DNA from: Echinicola soli
Lineage (GTDB): Bacteria > Bacteroidota > Bacteroidia > Cytophagales > Cyclobacteriaceae
Direction of reading: 5' to 3'
Assembly (NCBI RefSeq): GCF_006575665.1
Contig: NZ_CP041253.1
Coordinates: forward strand, 191,501-255,500
DNA length: 64,000 nucleotides
Shown: positions 26,558 to 34,699 of the stretch, one piece after another
Numbering within the stretch: position 1 is the stretch's first letter
How the letters are laid out: each line of letters opens with the position of its first letter
Position numbers and translations under genes: made by a program
Notes under the pieces: generated by a model
Seen by the model: only the letters and a program-made list of their open reading frames with translations
Database searches by the model: none
What the model was told of the DNA's origin: nothing

Positions 26558-27117
26558 GGATCAAGCGGAAAAGTTTTTTGGAGGGGAATAGGGTTGGTTT
26601 CGATAGCACGCAGATGATGCAGATTAATAAGATTTACGCTGATTTTTTATAATAAACGCGATTTAAAATACCGTCATTGCGAATGCAGAGCAACGGAGTG
26701 AAGCAATCTCGTTTTCTTAATACGGGATTGCCACGTTCCCGATAGGTCGGGACAGGCTATACTTCCTCGCAATGACGGATTTATACTGATTTTATAATCT
26801 ACACATTCCTATTGCTACATTAAAGAGAAATATGCTTACCAAAACCACCTGGAAATCTCTCATCTTCCAGAAATATTGCTTGGTCCTCAAAATGTGCGAA
26901 AAAGGAGGCAAGCGAAAAAGTTGAGGGCATGAATCCCTTTATTTTAATAGGATTTCTTTTTTGTTTTTTTGCCACAAAGATTCTAAGACCCAAAGCTGTT
27001 TGTTTTCCATGAAATTTGGAATCCGCCTACAAAAAACTTCGTGTCTTGGCGACTTCGTGGCGACCTACCAAATGAATATAAACCTTCTCCCGCCCCCAGA
27101 AATATTGCTTGATCCAA
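26558..27117. repeat. Dispersed repeat, copy 2 (long form, interrupted)
   Basis: It begins GGATCAAGCGGAAAAG and shares all blocks with copy 1, ending CAGAAATATTGCTTGATCC. Relative to copy 1, about 120 bases are inserted after GCTGATTTTTTAT. The downstream GCCACAAAGATTCTAAGACC block is nearly identical to copy 1. Confidence 0.8.
26671..26778. mobile_element. MITE-like inverted-repeat insertion inside repeat copy 2
   Basis: CCGTCATTGCGA (26671-26682) and TCGCAATGACGG (26767-26778) form perfect 12-base terminal inverted repeats around 84 bases including GAAGCAATCTCG and GGGATTGCCACG. The unit is absent from copies 1, 3 and 4, so it inserted later. No protein is encoded. CGTCATTGCGA-type palindromic repeats of this kind occur between genes of many bacteria. 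Confidence 0.65.
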
Positions 27118-27146
27118 TATCACTCGGATCATCAGGAACCGTAGTA

Positions 27147-27174
27147 GCCTGTCCCGAAATCCTTCGGGACAGGC
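27147..27174. repeat. GCCTGTCCCGAA palindromic hairpin
   Basis: GCCTGTCCCGAA (27147-27158) and TTCGGGACAGGC (27163-27174) form a perfect 12-bp stem with a 4-base loop. A related half-site (GGTCGGGACAGGC) occurs inside the nested insertion near 26746. It may also act as a terminator for hutH, although the T-run is poor. Confidence 0.6.
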
Positions 27175-27289
27175 TGGCAAATATCAGGAAAGAACTGATT
27201 TTGAAGCAATTTCACACCTGAATAAAAGAACAGAAAATAACATGCCCCTTACCATATTGGGTTACGTGCAACATTACGAATACACATAT

Positions 27290-28828
27290 TTAGGAAAATA
27301 AATTTTCAAACTCCTCGACTTTTCTTTCCCTCAAAAACTGTATCGTCTTATCGATATCCACTGACAACACCCTGTCCTGGGCATTAAAACTCACCTGCTC
27401 CCGATAACACCCAACTAAGCCCTCCACAATAGCAGAACTCTTCGCAGGGCGTCTAAATTCCAATGCTTGTGCAGCTGTCAACAACTCTATGGCCAGGATC
27501 TTTTCCAAGTTATCCAAAACACGCAAGCACTTGGTGGCTCCATTGGCACCCATACTGACATGATCTTCCTGTCCATTTGAGGAAACAATCGAATCCACCG
27601 AGGCGGGCGTACAAAGCTGCTTGTTTTCACTCACTACTGAAGCCGCGGTATATTGCGGGATCATCAATCCAGAATGTAGGCCTGGATCATCCACCAAAAA
27701 CAATGGAAGGCCGCGCTGACCGGAAAGCAGTTGATAAGTCCTACGTTCGGAAATATTACCAATTTCCGCCATCGCAATGGCAAGATAATCAAATCCCAGT
27801 GCCAATGGCTGACCATGAAAATTGCCGCCGGACAAAATCTCATCTTCGTCAGGGAAGATATTAGGATTATCGGTCACAGAATCGGCTTCACGCTCAAACG
27901 TCTTTTCCACAAAAGCCAACGTGTCTTTGGAAGCCCCGTGCACTTGGGGAATGCACCGGAAAGAATAAGGATCCTGTACCTGCTTTTCTTTTGATAAAGC
28001 AATTTCACTTCCTTCAAGATAGTGACGCATGGCTGCAGCTGTACTTAACTGCCCCTCATGAGCCCTCACTTGGTGAATCAGCGCGTTAAAAGGCTGCAAA
28101 TTCCCATTAAAACCATCTACCGAAATCGAAGCAATCAAATCAGCCCACCTGAACAACGCTCCTGCCCGCTGGGTAATATGCACTCCATAGCTTAGCATGA
28201 ATTGGGTACCGTTGATAAGCGAAAGCCCTTCTTTTGACCGTAACGTAACGGGCTGCCAGCCAAATTCCTCCAACACTTGAGCACTGGGCAAAATTTTACC
28301 TTCAAAATAAACCTCGCCCATTCCAATCAACGGCAAACTCAAGTGGGAAAGCGGAGACAAATCCCCAGAAGCCCCCAACGACCCTTGGTTATAGACCACT
28401 GGAAGTACATCATGGTTGTAAAAATCCACTAAACGCTGGACTGTTTCCAGCTGCACACCTGAATGACCCCGAGAAAGAGACTCAATCTTGGTCAGTAACA
28501 TCAGCCGCACCAGCTCCTTAGGCACCTTCTCTCCCACCCCGCACGCATGCGACTGTAGTAGATTATACTGAAGCTGCTGAATCTCCTTTCGATCAATCCT
28601 TACTTGCTGCAAATAGCCAAATCCGGTATTGATCCCGTAAAACAGGGCCGTCTCATCCTGAGAAATCTTATCATCCAGGTATCCCCTGCATCGCCGGATC
28701 CTTTCCATGGCCGCAGGCGATATCACCAAAAGCTCACCACTGGACACTACACGGTGAATCCTCTCTAAAGTAACGGGCATTTCGCCAACTTTATACTCTC
28801 CTCGCTTTACTGCAACATCTATCATCAT
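27290..28828 (-). CDS. hutH: Histidine ammonia-lyase
   Basis: HutH deaminates L-histidine to urocanate, the first step of histidine use. The 512-residue protein has the self-cyclising MIO triad Ala153-Ser154-Gly155 within GSLGASGDLSPLSHLSLPLIG. FYGINTGFGYL near 63-73 and QDPYSFRCIPQVHG are also typical. Other hut genes (hutU, hutI, hutG) are not in the window, so it is an orphan here. A divergent LysR gene lies 123 bases upstream. Aromatic aminomutases share the fold, so tyrosine or phenylalanine activity cannot be fully excluded. Confidence 0.9.
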   Translation of the reverse strand: MMIDVAVKRGEYKVGEMPVTLERIHRVVSSGELLVISPAAMERIRRCRGYLDDKISQDETALFYGINTGFGYLQQVRIDRKEIQQLQYNLLQSHACGVGEKVPKELVRLMLLTKIESLSRGHSGVQLETVQRLVDFYNHDVLPVVYNQGSLGASGDLSPLSHLSLPLIGMGEVYFEGKILPSAQVLEEFGWQPVTLRSKEGLSLINGTQFMLSYGVHITQRAGALFRWADLIASISVDGFNGNLQPFNALIHQVRAHEGQLSTAAAMRHYLEGSEIALSKEKQVQDPYSFRCIPQVHGASKDTLAFVEKTFEREADSVTDNPNIFPDEDEILSGGNFHGQPLALGFDYLAIAMAEIGNISERRTYQLLSGQRGLPLFLVDDPGLHSGLMIPQYTAASVVSENKQLCTPASVDSIVSSNGQEDHVSMGANGATKCLRVLDNLEKILAIELLTAAQALEFRRPAKSSAIVEGLVGCYREQVSFNAQDRVLSVDIDKTIQFLRERKVEEFENLFS

Positions 28829-28892
28829 AGGTCGATTTAAAATCTGTAGAAATAAATGGGTTTATACACTGACAACAGCAAAGGTCAAGATT

Positions 28893-28939
28893 ATAACTAA
28901 TAATAAAAAATAGTATTATATTCACTATTTAATAACTAA
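28893..28939. promoter_or_regulatory. Candidate LysR operator between hutH and the LysR gene
   Basis: AAATAGT-N9-ACTATTT (28908-28914 and 28924-28930) is a symmetric site of the size LysR-type proteins bind. It is flanked by direct repeats ATAACTAA at 28893-28900 and 28932-28939. It lies 22 bases before the LysR start, as expected for autoregulation. Confidence 0.5.
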
Positions 28940-28951
28940 AAGTGATCAAAA

Positions 28952-29830
28952 ATGGAATTGAGACAGCTAAGATATTTTTCGGTATTGGCAGAGGAATTGC
29001 ATTTTCGAAAAGCAGCCGAACGACTGTTTATCGTCCAACCGGCCCTTTCGAAACAAATCAAATTACTAGAGGAGGAGCTGGGAACAGCCCTGTTTAAAAG
29101 AGATAAAAGGAATGTCCGGCTTACTGCTGCAGGCCAATACTTTAAGAAAGAAACTAAAGGCATCCTAGATCAACTGGAATTGATAAAAAGCCATGCCAAG
29201 CTAGTGCAAGAAGGCGAAAAGGGTGAAATCAGGATCGGCTACGTGGGATCCTGCATCCATACGTTTTTACCTGATGTGCTTACCGAAATGCACCAATCCC
29301 ACCCCCACATCCAAACCTATCTAAACGAAATGACCAGCCGTACCCAATTAGAAGCCATTAAAAATGGAGAATTGGACATTGCCTTTCTAAGAAACCCCTA
29401 TCCTCAGCCCCAATATGGAAGTCAGTTGGTATTCAGGGAACCTTTTTCTCTTGTCCTCCCTGCAAACCACCCGATCGGCCCTGAAAATTTCCAAAAAATC
29501 TCCCAACTAAAATCAGAAGAGTTTATTCTTCCCACTCAGGCGGACGGGGAATTATACTACAGACTACAGCTGAGCATATGTGAAGACGGGGGATTTTCTC
29601 CTCACATTGCTCACGAGACCGTCCATGGACATACCGTACTTAACCTCGTGGACCATGGACTGGGCATCACCTTTCTTCCGGTCTCCTTTGAGCACGTCTC
29701 CAATGCAGCCGTAAAATTCATTCATTTACCCGATATCCCCCAAAAGGCTGAAATCACCGCACTCTGGAACAAGGAAAACCCCAACCCCAGTCTCCAAAAA
29801 CTCCTTAACTACATCCCCTGCATTGACTGA
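28952..29830 (+). CDS. LysR-type transcriptional regulator
   Basis: The 292-residue protein has the usual LysR plan. The winged helix-turn-helix is at 1-60 (MELRQLRYFSVLAEELHF, AAERLFIVQPALSKQIKLLE), the linker helix follows, and a periplasmic-binding-like effector domain runs from about 90 (GEIRIGYVGSCIHTFLPDVL). It is similar to the CynR/BenM-like group by its opening. It is divergent from hutH across 123 bases containing a symmetric AAATAGT site, so hutH is the likely target. The effector is unknown. Confidence 0.9.
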   Translation: MELRQLRYFSVLAEELHFRKAAERLFIVQPALSKQIKLLEEELGTALFKRDKRNVRLTAAGQYFKKETKGILDQLELIKSHAKLVQEGEKGEIRIGYVGSCIHTFLPDVLTEMHQSHPHIQTYLNEMTSRTQLEAIKNGELDIAFLRNPYPQPQYGSQLVFREPFSLVLPANHPIGPENFQKISQLKSEEFILPTQADGELYYRLQLSICEDGGFSPHIAHETVHGHTVLNLVDHGLGITFLPVSFEHVSNAAVKFIHLPDIPQKAEITALWNKENPNPSLQKLLNYIPCID

Positions 29831-29900
29831 CTCCCGCTAACAGCACCAGCTATATAATTAACCTTCATTTTTTCACATTCCTATTTCAGTCCATTTAAAT

Positions 29901-29943
29901 TTTCGTTATATTTCTTTTCTATTTCATAAAATACATAACGAAA
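29901..29943 (+). promoter_or_regulatory. DeoR-type operator candidate before the hexosaminidase gene
   Basis: The run TTTCGTTATATTTCTTTTC (29901-29919), continued by TATTTC, resembles operators of DeoR-family sugar repressors such as AgaR (TTTCRTTTYRTTTY). TTTCGTTAT (29901-29909) is also the inverse of ATAACGAAA (29935-29943). It ends 42 bases before the GH20 start. Confidence 0.5.
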
Positions 29944-29984
29944 GAAAAAAAACCATTATAGCGCCCATTTTAAATCCCCCTCAA

Positions 29985-31916
29985 ATGATCAAAAGAAAAA
30001 CAACATTCGCCATTTTGGCACTATTCCTTATCGGCTCACTCCAAGCCCAAGAAACCGAAAAACACCTTTCAGTCATCCCAAAACCAGCTGAAATGACCCT
30101 AAAAGAAGGGGATTTCTCCCTAAACGAGGAGACTTACATATTTGCAGAAAGTGACCAGTCAAGAAAATCAGCTGATATTTTCAATAATTTCCTGGACAAA
30201 CTTTACGGCATCAGACTCCCTATATCGGCCCTTGAACAAGACAGACCTTCCATCGAATTATCTGTAACGACCGACGAGCATGACACCAATGAAAGCTACC
30301 AACTGGACGTTGACAAAACACACATCTCTATCTCAGGTTCTGAAAAAGGCATATTTTATGGGCTTCAGACCAGTCTCCAGCTCATCTCCCAAACCAACGG
30401 AACACTCACCCTTCCCGCGGTTTCCATTAAGGACAAACCAGAGTTTGGTTATAGAGGCATCATGCTGGATGTTGGTCGTCATTTTTTTGAAGTAGCAGAA
30501 ATAAAAAAGATGATCGACCTGATGGCTTATTTCAAATTCAATAAAATGCATTGGCACCTAACAGAGGACCAAGGCTGGAGACTGGAAATCAAAAAATATC
30601 CCAAGCTCACAGAAATAGGAGCTTGGCGAGACTCCACCATCATCGGGCAATATTGGGACTACGACCCTTTTATTTATGATGGTGTAAAACATGGTGGATT
30701 CTACACCCAAGAAGAAGCGAGGGAAATCGTCAAGTATGCTGCGGACAGAATGATCACCGTCATTCCTGAAATCGAGCTCCCCGGACACAGCTCTGCTGCC
30801 CTTGCTGCTTACCCGGAATTTGGTAGTTTTAAAACGGACGGATACGAGCCAAAAGACGGAAAACCGCTGACCGGATCTGTCATGGCCATGAACGAGAAAG
30901 GCGAACCCTACGACAATGACCTCAACACTGCCGTCCCAGGATATTGGGGAGTCCATCCCAATATCTATGGCGTGAAAGAAGAAACCTTCCAATTCCTGGA
31001 GGACATACTCATGGAAGTGATGGACATTTTCCCCAGCGAATACATACACATCGGTGGTGACGAAGCCCCAAAAGACCACTGGAAAACCTCAAGCATCTCC
31101 CAAGACCTTATTAAAAAGGAGAACCTGGAAGATGAACACGAGCTACAGAGTTATTTCATTACCAGAATCGAAAAATTCCTCAATGAAAACAACAGAAAGC
31201 TCATAGGATGGGACGAAATCCTGGAAGGCGGATTGGCTCCCAACGCAACTGTCATGAGCTGGAGAGGTGAAAAAGGCGGAATAGCAGCTGCCAAGATGAA
31301 CCATGACGTCATCATGACTCCCAATAGCCACATGTACTTTGACCATTATCAGGCAGAAGATAAAACCACCGAACCCGTGGCCATCGGCGGATTCCTCCCA
31401 CTCGAAAAGGTCTACCATTACACTCCACGTCCTGAGGCGTTGACCGCTGATCAGCAGACCCATATCTTAGGGGTACAAGCCAATCTTTGGACAGAATATA
31501 TTGCCACCAACAACAAACTGGAATACCACCTTTTCCCTCGTGCCCTGGCCTTGGCCGAGGTAGCCTGGATGGGTAGCCAGCGAAAGGACTACCAGGAATT
31601 CACCGCCAATCGCCTCCCCAAAAGGCTCGCTGAACTAGAACAGCTCCAAGTATTCTACCGGGTGCCCGAAGCCGAGGTCACTATATCCACCGATGAGCGC
31701 TCAGGCCGGCACATGATTGCTATTCGGCCCTTGGTAAAAGGCAGCAACGTCTACTATACCGTGGATGGCCACAAGGCAGACCAAACAGGAAACCTTTACA
31801 CTGGTAGTTTCTTCGCCCCCATCACCGGACCTGAACAGGAAAGCCTGACACTGCGCTATATCGTCATCACACCCGAAGGCAGACAAAGCAACGAATTCTC
31901 ATCCACCATTCAATAA
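29985..31916 (+). CDS. Secreted beta-N-acetylhexosaminidase, GH20
   Basis: The 643-residue protein has a signal peptide (TTFAILALFLIGSLQAQ), a GH20b N-terminal domain (about 30-150), the GH20 catalytic barrel (about 155-500) and a C-terminal beta domain (about 555-643, with VYYTVDG). The catalytic pair Asp359-Glu360 is in YIHIGGDEAPKDHW. YRGIMLDVGRHFFEV, MHWHLTEDQGWR and VIPEIELPGHSSAALA are also diagnostic. It releases terminal GlcNAc or GalNAc from glycans or chitooligosaccharides using substrate-assisted catalysis, in the periplasm or outside. The phosphatase-like gene follows 11 bases later, in one operon, with DeoR-type boxes upstream. Confidence 0.94.
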   Translation: MIKRKTTFAILALFLIGSLQAQETEKHLSVIPKPAEMTLKEGDFSLNEETYIFAESDQSRKSADIFNNFLDKLYGIRLPISALEQDRPSIELSVTTDEHDTNESYQLDVDKTHISISGSEKGIFYGLQTSLQLISQTNGTLTLPAVSIKDKPEFGYRGIMLDVGRHFFEVAEIKKMIDLMAYFKFNKMHWHLTEDQGWRLEIKKYPKLTEIGAWRDSTIIGQYWDYDPFIYDGVKHGGFYTQEEAREIVKYAADRMITVIPEIELPGHSSAALAAYPEFGSFKTDGYEPKDGKPLTGSVMAMNEKGEPYDNDLNTAVPGYWGVHPNIYGVKEETFQFLEDILMEVMDIFPSEYIHIGGDEAPKDHWKTSSISQDLIKKENLEDEHELQSYFITRIEKFLNENNRKLIGWDEILEGGLAPNATVMSWRGEKGGIAAAKMNHDVIMTPNSHMYFDHYQAEDKTTEPVAIGGFLPLEKVYHYTPRPEALTADQQTHILGVQANLWTEYIATNNKLEYHLFPRALALAEVAWMGSQRKDYQEFTANRLPKRLAELEQLQVFYRVPEAEVTISTDERSGRHMIAIRPLVKGSNVYYTVDGHKADQTGNLYTGSFFAPITGPEQESLTLRYIVITPEGRQSNEFSSTIQ

Positions 31917-31927
31917 AGGCCAATCTG

Positions 31928-32728
31928 ATGAAAAAACTATCTTTAGCATTATTGCTCAGCCTTGCTGCGATTCCATTCTGGACACATGCACAGCAAACCT
32001 CTCTCACCCTGATGAGCTATAACATCTATCACGGGGAAAAACCTTACGAAAAGGGCAGTAAAAACCTGGAAGAAATCGCTCAGCTGATCAAAGACATCGA
32101 CCCAGACTTTGTCGCCCTGCAAGAAGTGGACAGCATGACCCAGCGAACCGCAGCAATTTATGATAACACCCCTATAGACTTAGTGAAAGAACTGGCAAAG
32201 CGTACGGGGATGCATGGATTTTTTGCCAAAGCGATTGACTTTAGCAACGGAGGGTACGGAGAAGGGCTGCTCAGTAAGCATCCTGCACAAATGCGAAAAA
32301 TCGACCTCCCCATTCCCGAGGGAGGAGAAGGAAGAGCAATGGCGCTAGCTACTCTTACATTGGAAAATGGGGATCAAATTACTTTTGGTGCCACCCACCT
32401 CTGCCATCAGTTTGACGCTAACAGAATGGCGCAAACCAAGGCAATCGTGGAACACCTCCGAAAAACAAATGGAGCCGTGGTGGTAGCAGGCGACCTTAAT
32501 TTCAAACCAACCGACAATCCATATCCTATTATGGAAAAAGATTTCACTGATGCAGCCGCTGCTTTTGGAAACCCGCAAGCTACCATCCCATTTGACAATC
32601 CCACATCACGGATTGACTATGTATGGCTTTCCAAAAATGTCAATTGGGAGATCAAGGAAGTAAAGGTGATCCCAGTGGACTTTAGTGATCATATGCCTGT
32701 AGTCACTAAAGTCATCTTAAAGGAATAG
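31928..32728 (+). CDS. Secreted endonuclease/exonuclease/phosphatase family protein
   Basis: The 266-residue protein has a signal peptide (LSLALLLSLAAIPFWTHAQ) and the EEP fold. Metal and catalytic motifs are TLMSYNIYHGE, VALQEVDSMTQRT, ATHLCHQFD, VVAGDLNFKPTDNP, SRIDYVWLS and FSDHMPVV. Members cleave phosphodiesters of nucleic acids, lipids or sugar phosphates; the substrate here is unknown. Cotranscription with the GH20 gene suggests a role in breakdown of extracellular glycoconjugates or of phosphorylated substrates. A terminator follows. Confidence 0.9.
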   Translation: MKKLSLALLLSLAAIPFWTHAQQTSLTLMSYNIYHGEKPYEKGSKNLEEIAQLIKDIDPDFVALQEVDSMTQRTAAIYDNTPIDLVKELAKRTGMHGFFAKAIDFSNGGYGEGLLSKHPAQMRKIDLPIPEGGEGRAMALATLTLENGDQITFGATHLCHQFDANRMAQTKAIVEHLRKTNGAVVVAGDLNFKPTDNPYPIMEKDFTDAAAAFGNPQATIPFDNPTSRIDYVWLSKNVNWEIKEVKVIPVDFSDHMPVVTKVILKE

Positions 32729-32741
32729 GATCAAATAAAAC

Positions 32742-32776
32742 GGGCCTTTCCCAATTCTGGTGAAAGGCCCTTATTT
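32742..32776. terminator. Bidirectional terminator between the EEP gene and deoR-type gene
   Basis: GGGCCTTTC (32742-32750) pairs with GAAAGGCCC (32762-32770), followed by TTATTTTTT on the plus strand and GTTTTATTT on the minus strand. It serves both convergent genes. Confidence 0.85.
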
Positions 32777-32777
32777 T

Positions 32778-33539
32778 TTAGCCAGCGATAATCACTTCCA
32801 CATTATTTCTCTCGAGCATTTTCACATGCTCTGTTTCGATCCGATCGTCTGTTATTACTTTATGCACTTTATTAAAGCCTGCAATAAAAGCCAAACCTAT
32901 TTTTTTGAACTTGGTCGAATCTGACACCACGATCACCTCCTCTGCGATATCAATCATGATCTGGTTAAGGTACGCTTCCTCCATGTAGTGAGTAAACACG
33001 CCCACATCAGCCTTAATCCCATCGACTCCCAAGAACATTTTATTACAGTGCAGCTGCTTCAGGTTTCGCTCTGCCATAGGCCCTACCAATGACATGGAAA
33101 ACTCCTTCAGGAAACCTCCTGGCATCATTACATCCAGGTTATCATAACTTGCCAAATTATTGACAATATCCAATGCATTGCTTATCACGGTCAATCGTTC
33201 AAACTTGGCGAGGTTATTGGAAATCTCAAAAGTGGTCGTCCCTGAATCCAATATAATGGAATCATTCTCCTCAATCATCGACACCGCTTTCTTACCAATC
33301 TTACGCTTGAGATCCAGGTTAATCTTTTTCTTTTCAGTTACCGGAAGAGCCATATTATTGGTCTTGAAGGCTCCTCCGTGAGCCCTTACCAACAGTTTAT
33401 TTCTTTCTAAATTTGCAAGGTCATTTCGGATCGTCACCTCACTTACGCCCAAGGCTTTACTCAGTTCACTGACATTAACCTGCCCATGCTCATCCAAAAC
33501 CTCCAAGATCCTGGATCTTCGCTGTGCCGTCTTTTTCAT
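32778..33539 (-). CDS. DeoR/GlpR family transcriptional repressor
   Basis: The 253-residue protein has the DeoR helix-turn-helix at 1-60 (RRSRILEVLDEHGQVNVSEL, SKALGVSEVTIRNDLANLE) and the sugar-phosphate sensor domain (about 75-235) with ENDSIILDSGTTTFEI and FLGVDGIKADVGVF. Family members repress sugar use genes until a sugar phosphate binds. Boxes like TTTCGTT are found before the convergent GH20 operon (29901) and in the spacer upstream of this gene (33731, 33775, 33986). An amino-sugar signal is therefore plausible but inferred. A canonical promoter is seen at 33596-33626. Confidence 0.9.
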   Translation of the reverse strand: MKKTAQRRSRILEVLDEHGQVNVSELSKALGVSEVTIRNDLANLERNKLLVRAHGGAFKTNNMALPVTEKKKINLDLKRKIGKKAVSMIEENDSIILDSGTTTFEISNNLAKFERLTVISNALDIVNNLASYDNLDVMMPGGFLKEFSMSLVGPMAERNLKQLHCNKMFLGVDGIKADVGVFTHYMEEAYLNQIMIDIAEEVIVVSDSTKFKKIGLAFIAGFNKVHKVITDDRIETEHVKMLERNNVEVIIAG

Positions 33540-34019
33540 ATCTATTTATCTATCTATGTTTTATTAAATAATACAGTTCTCTTAAAAAGTCTTTCGAAAA
33601 ATACTCAATAAGTTTCATTTATCAAACACCTCTTTAATTCATAACCTTTTGATCGCTATCAAAATAACAAGACATAATTTACGATTATAACTTTTTACTT
33701 TAGAACGAACGCCTAAACACAAAATTATATTTTCGTTTTTTATTTACCTGAAAACTTAATTAAAAGACAACTTTAACGAAAGCAAAGTTTTCGATTGTTT
33801 CCAATTTATTGATTTTATTTATTACTCACAAAGCCCCTTAACCTTCCCAAACACCTTGTTTTCAAGCAACTAATCCCGCACTTTTCCACATGCACTTCCC
33901 ATAATTCCCATGCTAGATCAAAGTCCTTTATAGTACCTTTTGACAATACCACTTTATAAATACAAGAAATCAAAACAAAATTTATTTTCGTTTTGTTTGT
34001 ATTTCAATATTAATTCGCG
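33540..34019. other. Long AT-rich spacer with TTTCGTT boxes
   Basis: No gene is seen between the repressor and the small-RNA candidate. Three TTTCGTT-type boxes lie at 33731-33745 (TTTCGTTTTTTATTT), 33775-33796 (AACGAAA with TTTTCGATT inverted) and 33986-34005 (TTTCGTTTTGTTTGTATTTC). They resemble the site before the hexosaminidase. The rest is A+T rich and unassigned. Confidence 0.5.
33596..33626 (-). promoter_or_regulatory. Promoter of the DeoR-family gene
   Basis: On the minus strand TTTG (complement of 33623-33626), 19 bases, then TATTTTTC (complement of 33596-33603) matches TTTG-N19-TAnnTTTG with one mismatch. The start codon is 57 bases downstream of the -7 box. Confidence 0.55.
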
Positions 34020-34020
34020 A

Positions 34021-34116
34021 AATTAGTGGCCAGATATAGATTATCTGGTTTGTTAGGGTTATTTTTCTAAAAAGGCCGATCACTGTACTCCACACACAGA
34101 TGATCGGTTTTTTTTA
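34021..34116 (+). ncRNA. Candidate small RNA (two hairpins and terminator)
   Basis: Between a DeoR-like box (33986-34005) and a T-run ending at 34115 lies a compact structured segment without a reading frame. Hairpin 1 is CCAGATA-TAGAT-TATCTGG (34030-34048), a perfect 7-bp stem. After an unpaired stretch (GTTAGGGTTATTTTTCTAAAAA) comes a terminator stem CCGATCA / TGATCGG (34076-34082 and 34101-34107), extended by CTG/CAG with a bulge, then eight T. A terminator with no gene upstream on this strand for over 1 kb implies a short transcript. It does not match 6S, tmRNA or SRP RNA signatures. The promoter is not certain. Confidence 0.45.
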
Positions 34117-34699
34117 TGATCATAAGGACAGGACTCTAGCAAAAAGTTGAGGCTATTAATAACCTGATTTTCTATTAATTAGTATGGATCAAGTGAAAAA
34201 ATTGGGGGGATTAAGGCTGGTTCCGATAGCATGCAGATGGCACAGATTAATAAGATTTGGGCTGATTTCTTTATACTGGGGCACGCATTCCTATTGCTAA
34301 ATTAAAGAGAAATATCCTTACCATAGCCACCTGGAAATCTCTCATCCCCCAAAAATATTGCTTGGTCCATTAGTATTATAAAACATCCCCGAAGGTGCCG
34401 GAACAGGCTTTTCCGGTGCCAAGCAGACCCAATAGTGCGCCGTAAAAAGGCACCGCATTCCCGTAATTAATGAGACTGCCACAGCTCCTTCCCTCAAATC
34501 CCCTTTTCACGTTTCGCAGTGACGATTTTTAAATCGAACTGAGGCTAATATTGAAACCATCAAGGGGCTCGGGACATACAAGGGACTCCCTGGTATGCGG
34601 TAGACAATGAAGTTTGACCAAAAAATCCCCATAATTGCATGCATCTGTCCCCGTCTGTAGTTATCTTTATTTATCAGCAATGCTCAAAACTTAACCAAC
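34117..34699. other. Intergenic region with repeat copy 3
   Basis: Apart from the dispersed repeat at 34196-34368 the region holds a segment CGCAGTGACGATTTTTAAATCGAACTG (34516-34542) that recurs in similar form at 49105-49131. No gene is recognised, and the promoter of the gene at 34700 is not clear. Confidence 0.45.
34196..34368. repeat. Dispersed repeat, copy 3 (short form)
   Basis: It begins GGATCAAGTGAAAAAATTGG and shares GATAGCATGCAGATGGCACAG, AAATTAAAGAGAAATATCC and AAATATTGCTTGGTCC with the other copies. It lacks the GCCACAAAGATT block of copies 1 and 2. Confidence 0.75.

Larger units (their letters stand above)
26534..27289. other. Repeat mosaic next to the IS element, no gene
   Basis: The 755-base stretch contains the IS target duplication, dispersed repeat copy 2 with a nested inverted-repeat insertion, a GCCTGTCCCGAA hairpin and about 110 bases of unassigned sequence before hutH ends. 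Apparent short frames come from the repeat and are not credible genes. Confidence 0.6.

Noticed and set aside
34021..34116. 6S, tmRNA or SRP RNA identity for the small-RNA candidate
   Set aside because: It is too short for 6S or tmRNA and lacks the GGAA-type SRP tetraloop motif, so it is left as unknown.
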